Assembly: GCA_947561395.2 (NCBI GenBank)
Contig: OX387187.1
Span: forward strand, 44,417,581-44,481,580
From: Buxus sempervirens
Taxonomy: Eukaryota; Streptophyta; Magnoliopsida; Buxales; Buxaceae
Length of the DNA stretch: 64,000 nucleotides
Reading direction: 5' to 3'
The translations under genes and the position numbers were made by a program. Shown piece by piece: positions 1 through 11,770 of this stretch (position 1 is its first letter; every line of letters starts with the position of its first letter). The notes beneath the pieces are model-generated. The model searched no databases. It was given only the letters and a program-made list of their open reading frames with translations, and was not told the origin of the DNA.

Positions 1-442
1 GTAGGGGACCTCGCCGTAGAGGAAATCGGTTGCTTCCTAGAAGCCATATTGATTGCAATGACATCGCCACTTCGGACTTTCTCCTTCTCCAATGCCTAAA
101 TCATCTTCTCCCCTAAATCATACACGGTCTCCATCTCTATAGTCTGAACTCTGAAGTGTCAACTTCCAAGTCTTAGCCGAAGCACCCGAAACAGCAAGGC
201 GATCGATTTGAACTTCGACGACCTAGCTCCCCTTCTATGATTTCTGTCTCCTCTTTGATTTGATCACCGATAACTTTAACTTGCGGAAAGCTAGTGCTTT
301 GGTCTTGGAAATCTCGAGAGAGAAGAGCTCGCTGCCCGCCATCATAGCAAACGGGGTTTCTTCCCATGGCAATAGCTACCAATGCCAAGTTGCCCAGCGA
401 GAAGGACGGCTCGTCCAGTGATTTTGCCTTCCTTGATCATAC
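1..442 (-). pseudogene. Fragment of a RuvB-like 2 (RVB2/Reptin) AAA+ ATPase gene
   Basis: RuvB-like 2 is an AAA+ ATPase of the INO80, SWR1 and R2TP complexes. On the minus strand the fragment begins MIKEGKITGRAVLLAGQ, just ahead of the Walker A region. It continues in pieces as ETPFAMMAGSELFSLEISK, IGDQIKEETEIIEGE, VEVQIDRLAVSGA, METVYDLGEKMI and SGDVIAINMAS, in the family's order. It is clearly broken: the Walker A Gly-Lys-Thr and the residues just after it are missing, reading frames change several times, and a stop follows EKMI. No intron is seen. The window edge cuts it on the left, and the right terminus of a TIR transposon begins immediately to its right, so it is probably transposon cargo. 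Family recognition is firm; the capture is inferred. Confidence 0.85.
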
Positions 443-596
443 TGAAGTATTTGAGGAAGCATTGTAGCACATTCTAAAACTTTAGGGAAAGGAAATAGGG
501 ACAAGGAAGCTGCTGGGTAATTTTTTGTTAAAATCTTTATTTGATTTCTCTATTTTAAGGAAAGGGAGATGAATAGGGAATCTGCTGCTAATGCTC
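443..596. mobile_element. Right terminus of a PIF/Harbinger-like TIR element
   Basis: About 150 bp here align with the right end of the element at 34335-35595. Shared features, read inward from the end, are GAGCA[T/C]TAGCAGCAG, an AAATAGAG-like block, a GATTTTAACAAAAA block, a second CAGCTT copy, and a GTGCTAC block. The terminus GAGCATTAGCAG ends at 596 and is followed by TTA, the same 3-bp flank as in the second copy. The left end lies outside the window, so the target duplication cannot be confirmed here. Confidence 0.65.
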
Positions 597-2146
597 TTAC
601 TTCTGATGAGGAACATAAAAATATCAAAAGATCTATAGGAGTTGTGAAAGGCGGCAACTCGAACAACTTTGACTAAATATACATGAAAATATGTACATAC
701 ATTTACATATACAGATAAAAATATATACATATGTATACCTAATTTTGTTTAGTGCATATACATTATACATGTGCACATACATTCACATATACAGACAAAA
801 ATATATACATGCATATACATATTCTCGATTTAATTCATTCTGGTTTTGTTTAAGATAATCCCTAATAATAAATATAATCAAAATAAATATGGTTTACAAT
901 TGAATCCGACCATTATTCATGCATGAAGTGTAATTGTAGCAACTATTTTAAATTTTGGAATAAACAGTTTTTTTTTGGTTGGTTATAGTTGCATTCATAT
1001 AATAATTGGTGAAAACAGAAATGAGGTGAGAACAGAAAATAGGTACACGGAGAGTGAACCTAAGATACAACACTCCACTTCAGATCCCAGTCGAGCCCAA
1101 AGATGGGGATGCTGAAACCTTCAAGACCCGAAACATAACAAGGACAAACTAGATACAACAACCCTTCCTATACAGGAATAAACAGTTTTTTAAGTAAGCA
1201 AACAAACACAATAGCAATTCCAAGAACTATAACAAGTGGAAGTACTCCTAATGCTTCGTGGTGGCTAGGTAATAGTTATGATCGAGTGTGCCGAAGTCCA
1301 ATGAAAGGTGCTTCCTGTATTTGTTAATCTTTACTTAATTATGAACTTTGTATAAATCAATCGGAGAACCGAAACATTGCCGAACTGATCGAAGTGACTA
1401 GCAAATTGCATGTGCAGTACTGCATGCATGTAGAAAAATAAGGGAGGGAACAATTGTAAAACCGCTCAAGTTTTAAAGGAATTAAGCAGTTAGGACTATT
1501 ATACACCTTTATTAAAGAATCTTAAGAATGATTTGTAAGGGTTTTTTTAGGAAAAGTGCACATTATGATTGACATCATTCCCAAAGGGCCTCTTCCCATT
1601 CTATAGAGTATTGATTTTGTAATATTAACTAGTTATTTTACCTGTGCTAAGCACGGGAACATATATATTTATATATATTATTTTTAAATAATTTAAAATA
1701 ACCACTACAATGAGTAAATATAATAATTTAGTTGGGAAGCCACAAAGATCTTTCGATAAATAATTATAGGTTTGAGGACTTTGAAAAGATAATGATTAAT
1801 CTTATAATTTGAATTTAGTTAGAGATAATATTGGAGAAAGGGCCATATCCACGTTGAGGTCCCTTCTTATTAAAACATTTTGTTCATATATATTTATTTC
1901 TTTGGAACGTACCTTCTATTTTTTTTAATAAGATTTTTAAATAAAATTTATCTTGTTTATGTGAGACGCAAAAGAGCTATGAGAGATGAGAGAATATGTA
2001 CACATGGAAGAAAGAGAATATGGGATTTCAGTGGGGCCCAAAATAGCCATTGGAGAAAGAATGGGATGTCTACGTGGATGAGAGAGAAGGTGGTATTTTT
2101 GTAGTCTACTTTACTGTATATATATTAAAGTTTAAATATAGGCTGA
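597..2146. other. Intergenic, AT-rich, repeat remnants
   Basis: No gene is seen. At 686-730 and 772-815 there are two diverged copies of an acatac-attYacatatacag unit. A T-run near 968 may be the tail of a minus-strand LINE remnant (968-1180). At 1640-1670 a CTGTGCTAAGCACGGG palindrome begins an AT-rich stretch of the kind often found at plant TE ends. None of these can be assigned to a family. Confidence 0.4.
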
Positions 2147-2242
2147 GAAGTTTTTAGAACGAGAATGGGTTGGGCCTCACTTAAAATCCATTAAGCTTTT
2201 GGACTTAACTAAGGCCCAACCCATTCTCGTTCCAAAAACTTC
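2147..2242. repeat. Inverted repeat, 31-nt arms, 34-nt loop
   Basis: The left arm (2147-2177) and right arm (2212-2242) are complementary at 30 of 31 positions, around the core AGAATGGGTTGGGCCT. The right arm ends where the CT-rich, probably transcribed leader of the RLF-like gene begins. It could be a TE end-to-end remnant or a cruciform or hairpin in the promoter. Confidence 0.8.
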
Positions 2243-4668
2243 TTCCCCTAGAAAATCAAACTTCTCCCTCTGCAAAAAACGATCAATCTACCAGGCTTCC
2301 TCTCTCTTTCGCTATCTTGCGATCTTCCTCTATCTCTCTGCTGGCTCTATCGCTCTCGGCCTCTCTCTCCCTCTCTCTCTATCTCTCTATCTCGCTCGCT
2401 CTTTCCCTCTCTTTATCTCGCTCGCTCTCTCCCTATCTGCCTATTGAAAATATTTTGCTTTCTCCATTTTAATCTGATAGGGTTTTGTGAGTATTAAATT
2501 GTGCTTTTGTTCCATCGATCTTGCTGTTCATTTTTTATGGTGATTGCAGTTTGTTGCTTAGGGTGATTCGACAGACGCGGTAGTCCGACGGTTGAGGTTC
2601 GAACAACTCTCCCAGTCTCTTTCTCGATTTTTCTGGTTTTTGGATTTGGGGTTGTTCCTTGATGATTAAATCGATGTTGTGTTTGAAATTAGGGTCAACC
2701 AGTTCATTAATATTTATTTTCCTACGTCAAGATTTCCTTGTCTTTCAAGCAAATATATGCAGTCGGTTTCCTTTTTTTTTTTTTTTCTTTTTGGAGGAAA
2801 ATTTTCTGGTGCGGATGACAAAGTTTTGTATAAATTACTGTATTGCAAATGGATGCTACATATGAATCAGGCATGCTAATTTACTTCTCAATGGAAATTC
2901 AATTATAATTTCATGAATCGGTTTTGTCCCTTTCTTTCCTTGAGATGGTTTTTATATTTTTTATTTAGTATAAATCTTTTACTTTGTGAATGATTCTCAA
3001 GGAACTTCAAAAACCTTTATCTGTTAGACTTGTGGGCATCGATCCACTTAACTTTCCGTTATCTCTATTCTTTAAAGGAAAACAACTTCCAAAGTTTGAA
3101 TTGAACTTTCACAAAAATAAAGTTGAATTATTAAGAAAAATAACCGTCATAATGTACCAAAGACAATAGAAGGGAGAGGATATATGAACCTTGAGGATTG
3201 AATGAACTGCTTCCATCCATTCCCGCAGTTTATGAAATGTATCTACCCAGTGTATCAAATGTTCCAAACTCACAGGAATTAAAATAAGAGAGTTGATCTT
3301 ATACTCACATGTATGTTCTGTGTTCATGTTCGACCTGTGTGACTGTTAATAGTACGATGCCCATAGGCCCACCAATGGATTGAATTGGGCTACCTAGAGA
3401 GTTTTGAGGGATTCTTGAATTGATCAGCCTTGTTCACAATGGATGAAAGAAATTTCACTCATGTACTAGTTCAATTAGGCTTCATTGTGTCAATTCTAGA
3501 AAATTATTGCGGGGTGGAGTTCTCTTTCCAAGCCATATTAGTTACTTTCTAAAACTGCATGAGTATATGTAGTCATTTAGAAATTTCCTAGTGGTTCTTT
3601 TTGAAGCTCCACACTTCAGATGATCTTTGGAGTAGTAGGGTTAATATCATATCAGACCCCCAAAATGCTACCATGATTGCAAAGTACGTTGGCATACCTT
3701 TTTGCGGACATATGAACCATTATTATCATATCAAGCCTTTTATGCTGATCAGGAGAAGCAAACATGCTTATGGATTCTAGTTTTCAAAATCAGATTATAG
3801 AATCCAGTTTATCCAAACAGGATTCTGGATTCTAAAATTCAGGCAGTAAAATCTAGATTCTAGAATCCCCACCAAACGCCCCATTGAAGAGATGATGTAT
3901 TTGTTGATAACCAATAGTGTGCAATTAGTCAATGAGCTCAATCTTGATGAGGTTGCTGAATAATTAATTGGTGAGCCTGGTTCAATGCTAATCCCATTTC
4001 ATATATCCATATGAATTGAACTGGTCAATTAGAGTTCAAATTGATGCAGATTAATTTCCCTCTAGAGGTCAAGGAGTGTTTGATTGTCTCTTTGTTAATC
4101 TCGTGAAGCCAAAAAAGGGGATTTGAGAATGCGCTTTATAACTTTTGGTGAACTATTTGCATTCTAGGATTTTGCTATCCAAACAGATGAATTTAGGTTA
4201 AGTGGAACAACATATGGAAATTTTGGGTAAAATTTTTTTGTTGTTAACACGCTATTAATGACTCCTCTTCCCAAAAGAAATGTGAATTTCGTTACACTCA
4301 AATTGTTTTTGATTGCAGTGATGGTGGGAAATAATTCTTGCTCTCATTGCATTGTTTAGTGTTTGAAGGGGCTAATCTACAGGTCACAGAGGTGAAGTTG
4401 AAAACTTTAGTTAATAGGAATTAGCAGCTCCTGCTAGTTAGCTTGGTCATAATTCTAGTAGGTAACAGATTTTGAGCTGTAACATATTGTTATAAGATCA
4501 TCAACAGAGAAGTTGAAGAAATTTTTTTTATTTGTGCTTATTAGCTGGATTCTGATCTTCCTTTGATAAAATTTGCAGCAGTTGGTGAGCCGGAATATGT
4601 ATCAGTAAACAATTTGTTTGCGCTTGAAATATTGTCCGGAACTTTCATAAGGTAGCATCGAGAGTGAG
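2243..4668 (+). promoter_or_regulatory. Probable 5' leader and leader intron of the RLF-like gene
   Basis: A CT-rich stretch (2325-2435, many CTCTCT and CTCGCTCG runs) typical of plant 5' leaders opens the region. The last leader exon probably starts after a TTTGCAG acceptor near 4580 and runs into the start codon at 4669. Between them is a long apparent leader intron. At 3735-3890 it holds a palindromic GATTCTAGAATC-type repeat ending in CCAAACGCCCC, resembling a MITE end. No other gene is seen. Confidence 0.4.
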
Positions 4669-7600
4669 ATGGGTGACGATAACGACTTCACCTTTTGTCA
4701 GGCAAGTTTAGTTTTCATTTTATAATATTTTTTTACCCCCTTCTACCATTATGTTAATTGATTTACTATAGATGCTCAGTGAAGCCTCCTTGCTTCTTCC
4801 CTTTTTTTTCCCCCTCTTTCTATTTGTGGTTTTTTCCTGGTGGTAGTTTTTATTTCCTTGCTTACGATAACTTCAATGATCTATCTTTAGGTTGGTTCAA
4901 CCATTGACCAAGATGGTTTGGAATCACAAAAAACGACGCCTAACAACAGTGGTGTCGCATTGAAAGATGAAGTCTCAACTGGTGATCGTGGTAATCCAAA
5001 CGGCATATTTCTGTGGAAGGATGAGTCCTTAGATGATGCCATCTCAAGGAATGTTGGCTCTTTATCTTTTAGTGTTACAGACACCTCATCTGCAAAAGAT
5101 TCAAATAAGTTATTGAAGCAAAAGGAAGCATCTGATGCAGGAGATTCAACTGGGGATTCACTGAGACAGAAAGTTGCAATAAAAAAGCCTGCAGCTCGGG
5201 CAAAGGTTCCTTTTGAAAAAGGACATAGCCAAATGGATTGGTTAAAGCTTACAAGGACACATCCTGACCTTGCAGGTATTGTGTTGTTTTCTCTCCCATA
5301 GACTCAGTAGTTTCTCTCCACGCACTCCATTCTTTTGATCATTATGGCAATAGTTCTCTAATGACTGACTTGTCTTTTGTACTCCATTTGCTTTTAGCTG
5401 TTTAATATGCCTGTAAAATAATTACTCCTGTTGTGATTATTTAAATCTGAAATGAATGATGCATTTTTCCTTGAGTTATGGTTCCACCTATAACAAAATA
5501 GGACTGTTATTCTCAGTAAATGGCCATTTTGCAAAATCTACTACAAAATCCTCTATTTCAAAGGGTACAATTTTTTTTTCTTTAGTTGCGTAATTTTTCT
5601 TTGCAAGTTGCTTCAGAAATATTACAGAAGAGAAAAATGTCTATTATAAAAGTGAAATACTGCCTGTGTTTAAAATCTTGAGTGTCCTAATCTGCTGGTT
5701 TAAAAACAAAATGGTGTAAACTATAGATATTTTGTCTTTTTAGGATATGTTGGTCACGTTAGAAAGAATTGTGAAAAGGAGAAGCTTTGTAGATGCCAGG
5801 AGTTCCTCAGGTGTCATTCTATGCTTTGTGTATCATATAACATTTTCTTCATTGATAAAAATAGGAACTTTATTTTATATCAGAAGAAAGAAGGGCTATA
5901 TCTCAACTACATCAAATGTATATGATAATGTTAGGAAGACAAAACAAGACTAGCCCAAGGCATACTTCTTAAAAATCACAAGGCTGTTCCCAATCAATTA
6001 CAAAGTTTGAAAAAGAAACATAATTAAAAGCTGGGAGAATCAATTCCTGATGGAATAATAGCGAGAGAGTTTATTATATACCATGTTTGATCACCCATTG
6101 CAGCAGAGCTCAACTGCTTCGATTGTGTTTTCCACATGAACTGGAAATTTTCAAGAATGAAACCTGTCGTATTTTTTAACGGCTGTATAATGGTCTGCCA
6201 AGTTACTAACCAATTTGAATGTAGATGATGATGGTGGGCCATGCATCTTCATGTGTTATGGGTACACTATTTGTATTATCTATTATTAAAAGAACTTCTA
6301 TGGGCTAATTATAGTTTAAAGAACTTTTAAGGGCTAATTATAGGATATCAATTTTCAGGAGAGCATCCTTGTCTTAAAGAGTTTGAAGAGCAATATCTAA
6401 TTCTCGTAAAAATGATATTGATTTCCTAAAGGAAAAACATGCTTCACCTGAAGACATAAGTGCCAAGGAAAAAGAAACCTCGAAAGTAAATGGGTTCCTG
6501 ATTTGTTCTAAACTTTTGCTAGAGATTGTATATTCTGTTTGCAACACTAAGCAAATCAGAGAATATGCAAGCTCATAGCCTTTCTCCTATGCCATCAAGT
6601 TTCCTACTTTCCGTAGGCTTCCATTTTTCCATCTGCTCATGCTATGACATCTCTATAAGCTACTTCATGTACCAATGACTCTCCCAAGTGGTCCTTGAAA
6701 ATTTGAAACCCGTAAAGAAAGGAAATTTTTTTTGAATCTTTAGTATTAATTTTGTAGCATTAGATATTTAATAGATGCTGTCCAAATGTGGGATCAAATA
6801 AATTAGGTTAGGCATATAAAGCGAAGACCTAGGGAGGCAACCATTAGAAGGTTTGAAGGATTATATCCATTGAATTATCTGCAAGGGTGAGCAGAAGAGC
6901 AAAAAGAAGCTGGATGGTGTCAGGTAGAAAGAATTTTACTTCTTGTAATCTGATTCTATATATATGTGTATGTGTGTATTTATTAACAAATTGGATGGAA
7001 AGAATAGGATTCATGTTGCTGACATAGTTGGGATAAGTTTGTTCTTGTTGGGTGTGTGTCATACAGACATGCAGACGTGCAGACATATGCCGCACACACA
7101 CACACACACATAATTATGCCCCGAAGCTTGTGCCCACATCTTGAGCAACTTAAATGGCTTGCCTCACATCTTAGCATTTAAATATCAGTATCAAAATAAA
7201 CAACAAGCCCTGTCTCATTTAGTTGGATTGTCAAAGCAAATCCTGTACCAATCTATCAACGACCATTCCTTTGGTCTAACTCTGCATTTTCAAATCCTTT
7301 TTGGCCAACTTTCTTTAGGTCATTTTCAGTCTCTCTAATATAATTTTATATCTATTGGTATGAACCCTCACACCTCATGCGTGTCTCCCTAGCTCCTTGT
7401 TAAACGTGCCTAATATGCTCTATGTTCAAACAATACATAATTTGGAAGACGAGAAGTCTGATAGTTTATTTGTATTTCTTATTTGGAGTCTAGAAAGAGA
7501 GACTTTTAAGCAATGGACTGTTTAGAAAGGGAAAGGACTAGAACCTTGATTGAAATGCAAGGTACTTCATTAAAGAAAAGATGGCAATATTGATAGATAA

Positions 7601-10600
7601 ACCTGATATCCTGTCTTCCTATTATTTTCTTTTTTTATTTTCAACTTTTAATATTTACCTTTGATCTGTGCTATGATTTGCACAGCTTTATGGCCTTCTA
7701 TATTTTTTCACACCCTGAACCTTGCCCTCTCTGTTCTTTTTCTCCCCCCATTTTTGCACCTGAAGACAATTTTTAGATATTGAAGAAATTTTTTGCATAC
7801 ATGTACTAGTTTACATATAATGTATAGTATTTGAGTCAGTGAAAGTCTGTTGCCTGGAGTATTCATATTCTGTGTGAATGAGATAAAATAATAATAATAT
7901 CTAATGTCTTTCATATGAGATTCCAATCACTATTTAATATTGGTTTCATGATTTTTTGTTTCAGGATTAAAGGGTCAATCTAATAGAAGGCTTATTTCTA
8001 TGGAGGAAGTTAAACAACATCAATCAGAAGGTTCTATGTGGACGGTTCTAAAAGGTCGTGTGTACAATATATCTCCGTACATGAAATTTCACCCTGGAGG
8101 TAGCATATTACTTAACTTGCTTTTCAATAATTCATTTGTGGTTGGTAGTTCATAATGCAATGGACAACATCAACCAGGAGGACTTTTTGGAAAATTTATC
8201 ATTTCTAGCCTAGCCTAGTCATGGGATGTGGAAAGGCTTCTTGTCTTTCCTTGGGTTGGTTTTTACCGTTTTGTGCTTAATCCTTTGGTACACTGTCTGT
8301 GTGCTCAAATCTGTATTTTGTTTCTCTACTATTAATACACTGCTTCTATTTACTGATCAAAAAAAAAAATTCATTTGTGGTTTAGTTTTCCTTTATGATT
8401 TGAGAGCAGATTCTGCTTCCTTCTGTAAATTTATTGAGCTCTAGTCAGATTTTTTGCAAACCTTTGCATGCATTTGATGTCTTTTTCTACTGTTAATTTG
8501 CTGATTTGATACATTTTTTGTTCCTTGGTTTCTACATTTTTCATGACTTATAGTTGCGTGGTTCTTGTGCGCAAAATTATTTGAAGATGTTTGAAAACTA
8601 AAAAAATTTTGCTACTATATATTCCTCAAAGCATAATATACTTGATCCAGGAGGTCCCAATCACATCCTATGGCATGAGTACAGATTTAATCTGATTCCA
8701 TCATCACATCCTATGATATGAGTACAGATTTATCTATCTAAAGATGGATTTATGTGAAAATAAAATGGTTTTGGATTTAATGGGAAAGTTGCATTACTTT
8801 CTTCTCTTTCTTATACTGCAAATTTAGTTGAATCATTTACTCCTGTTTCTGGTATAAAGTCAAGTACAATGAATTATTTTCTCTTTACAATTGCTTCAGT
8901 TTTTCATAGTTACTTGGTACCATCTTTTCTTTTGATGGTTAGTCTACAATCTGCTTTCTAATTTTACCTCTTTTTTTCTCCTAGCCTCATTGTGTTCTTT
9001 TATGTGCCAAGGATTTGAAAATTGACTACTGTTTACATGACTCTTAAGGAGAACCTTCTCACTGGTGATTATGCCATGGCAGAAGATGTATGTATATGTA
9101 TTTACGTAGATAGAGATGCTTCATTCTGGAGCAGCTTTCTTTTCTTGTATTAATAATTTTTCTTTGGTCTTCCTAATCCTTACTAAAGTCATGCACCATT
9201 TCAGTTGCATAGCCTAAGGAGAAAACCCGTGCCCTAGAAGAATATTATTCCAAGTGTGAGATCTATTTTGTCTAAGCCCCAAAATTCTTTAATATTATTC
9301 ACTCTGATATTAGAGATCTAGCTATGGAGACCTTTCTTTATGGTCTTATGAATTTTATTTTTGGTTCAAATTTTAGAATTTCTTTTTGGTACTTAATAAA
9401 ATAAATGGGTATACTGGTGAGACAACAATGATAGAATGCTGGTGTGACACAGATTTCATACATTGATAGTAGTTTGTGGTATCTGCTTGTCTATATTCTC
9501 TTCATCATCTCCTCATTCATATGGTAAGTTTCAGCACCAGAAAGCACCAAATGTGTGTCAAACAGCAAAAAAGCATTGCTTAACCCAACTCGTTTCTTCT
9601 TTAGAACTCCTACACTTCGATTGTTGCTAGAACACAGTGAAGTCCGGCACAATGTTATATATATGGCTTATGTGGATGGAGAAGATATTCAGATGGGAAG
9701 TTATTCGGATGGGCTATCCAAAGAATCCCCTTCTCAGTTGGATGACCTAGACTTACCGGGGATGCTGTCATCCATCCCTATATCCAAAGTTAAACCTCGT
9801 TAAGTCCTTGTTAGACAGATTAGAAAACCTTTTTATATTGATATAATCTAGATAGAAAGTCCTTGTATTTTAAATAGGCATTCTACGAAACGATTAGGAC
9901 TTCATTTTGTTACCAACATTGGATCATAATTGGGGACATGCTTTTATAGGAACTTTCAACAGTTTCTTTGGGAATTTGGTATTTACCCCCGAATTTACTT
10001 CATTCATAATGTTCACACATGTCATTCCAAATATAAGTATATTGTTTTAATTCATTCACAACGTTCACACTTGCTAACGTGCACACAACGTTCACACTTG
10101 TTTTAATTCTATGCTTTGGAAAAGTTTTTCTGCCTAAAATATTTAGTTAAATATTTAAGTACATTAATTGTTTAACTGTATATATCTCCAAGTAATCTAA
10201 TAATTCTGAATCTCTCTTCATCTCTCTCTATGGGTGTATGATGTTGATCTGCACTCAATCAAATTATCAATCCAATCACTGTTTCTTGTTTTTCTGCTTT
10301 AGTTTTGTAGTTTTGAAGGCTTGTGGCTAGCACATATTTTATTAAGTTTTATATATGTTCTAGAAGTGTAAATTGCAATTGATAATAACATAATTAAGTT
10401 CTCCCCAGGTGTTGATATGCTAATGAAGGCAGTGGGAAAAGATTGCACCTCTTTATTCAGTATCCTTCATTGAGAATCATTACTGGTCTAAATGGCACTA
10501 GGCTTCCTTATTGGACCAATGCCAATACTTTCCGTACTGATTTTATTCATTTTTAACTCCATGAAGGTATAGATTTTCTTTTCATTAAAAACATGGATTA

Positions 10601-10736
10601 TCTCTCCCAGGTCCTAGTAGTTTTTATCCACATTGGAGCAGCAATCCTTAAAATACATCTAGATAAATATCATGCTTGGGTGAATGCTGAATTCTTATTG
10701 GAGAAGTGCCTTGTGGGCAGCTTAGAAGCTAGCTGA
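4669..10736 (+). CDS. RLF: RLF-like cytochrome b5-domain protein (225 aa, 5 coding exons)
   Basis: Resembles Arabidopsis RLF (REDUCED LATERAL ROOT FORMATION), a cytosolic cytochrome b5-like haem protein needed for lateral root formation. Coding exons: 4669-4701, 4891-5275, 7965-8099, 10409-10459 and 10663-10736; all junctions are in phase. It starts [11 protein letters not shown], like the family. Residues 12-140 are a poorly structured acidic and Ser-rich region. Residues ~149-222 form the cytochrome b5 fold, with haem ligands His182 in HPGG and His205 in KYHAWVN. There is no C-terminal membrane anchor, as in RLF and unlike ordinary cytochrome b5. Intron 1 uses a GC donor (CAG|gcaagt). Intron 2 (2.7 kb) and intron 3 (2.3 kb) are large; intron 3 holds an extra ORF at 9535-9803. 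It looks functional. Confidence 0.9.
7086..7111. repeat. (CA)n microsatellite in RLF intron 2
   Basis: About ten CA units, flanked by gtgtgt-rich sequence at 6965-6980 on the same strand. An ordinary simple repeat. Confidence 0.8.
8226..8360 (+). mobile_element. Possible LINE 3' tail in RLF intron 3
   Basis: The sequence ggttggtttttaccgttttg, followed by a tgtg-rich stretch, an aatac near-polyadenylation motif and an A-run at 8360, resembles the 3' ends of plant L1 elements. No coding part remains. Confidence 0.35.
8655..8738. repeat. Short direct repeat in RLF intron 3
   Basis: Two adjacent copies of a ~40-bp unit built on CACATCCTATGRYATGAGTAC plus AGATTTA. A local duplication with no coding meaning seen. 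Confidence 0.6.
9535..9803 (+). CDS. Unrecognised terminal-exon-like ORF inside RLF intron 3
   Basis: I do not recognise this protein. An open frame follows a good acceptor (gtttcag at 9528-9534) and runs 89 residues to a stop at 9801-9803. It contains [40 protein letters not shown] and ends ISKVKPR. Composition is protein-like (acidic, Ser/Pro patches, no low complexity), unlike the surrounding intron. Entered from RLF exon 3 (phase 1, donor at 8100) it stays in frame, so it could be an alternative last exon replacing the second haem ligand. It may equally be the last exon of a different gene, left here as a fragment. No transposon ends were found around it. Confidence 0.4.
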
Positions 10737-11770
10737 TAAAGGTTATTGACAACCATCATCAAACTTGACGGGGCTTGGCAATTGCTTCACACAAATTACA
10801 TTTTATTGTTTTGTATTTGTATATGACATATATGTCACCATTGCACGTCTAGTTTACCTCTGGGCAATAAATCCATGCATTCATGGTTTTTTTGTAAGAA
10901 AATTCAAATGCAGTCTGATACTTTCTTTCTCAAAAGTTGTACACTTTAGATCATTCATGTTTAAAGAGAAGTGCTGGTTATCAATGAGAAACGCACTTAG
11001 AATGGCACCTTCAGGATTGTAAAGGTTATTTTTGCCCCTTTTGTTACTTTTGTTGGGATCTTTCAAAGATATTTGGCATCATTAGACATACAGAGACCTC
11101 AAAACTCAAAAGGAGTAAAAGAAAGAAAGAAAAGTAGATAAAAGTGTAATTTGGCATCTGCTGATGGGAACATATCTATCTCCCTCATTGATGTAGTTGT
11201 CCATAGATCCTGTAAGGATGAGAAAGGCTGAACGTCCCAGTTCAATCCTAAGAATGATCAGAGATTAATTGTCAGTTTGGAAACTGAACAATTTCTTCTC
11301 ATATGTAAGGATGAACTCTTGCAACAATGAAAGGAACATATGGCTGTAAATGAAATGATACTGCCAAACAGTATTTAGTCAACTGAACCCCAGGTAGTTG
11401 TGAAAATGGTCAAATGAGATGATGATGAAGCCCTTTCTAGTAACTCAAAACAGGATCCTACTGCATCTGATCCAGGTGGTTTGTAGACCATTCCTTGAAG
11501 AAGGTTAAGGGTTTGCATTTGAAATTTTTCTAAGAAACTCATCAATTGAACAATTTATATTGGATTTCTATCTAAGCACTCCACATTCATTCCACGGATT
11601 GAACATACAAACCTTCAACAACATCTCAACATCACACAAAATGTTACATAGCTCTCACTTCCCATCCATCTGGCCGGGTATATCATGTGAGAAGCTGATC
11701 ACCTTGAACGAGGCACAACAACAACTAAAATTTATGTAACTATAAGCAAACTCTGGCATTGACCCTATAT
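10737..11770. other. Intergenic between RLF and the DUF642 relic; no gene seen
   Basis: Contains the presumed 3' untranslated region of the RLF-like gene (from 10737). The rest is AT-rich DNA with no convincing exon or element end. Open frames here are short and lack protein-like composition. Confidence 0.5.

Noticed and set aside
5745-5830. [16 protein letters not shown] resembling a gag zinc knuckle, in RLF intron 2
   Set aside because: The first cysteines are missing and nothing around it supports a retroelement.
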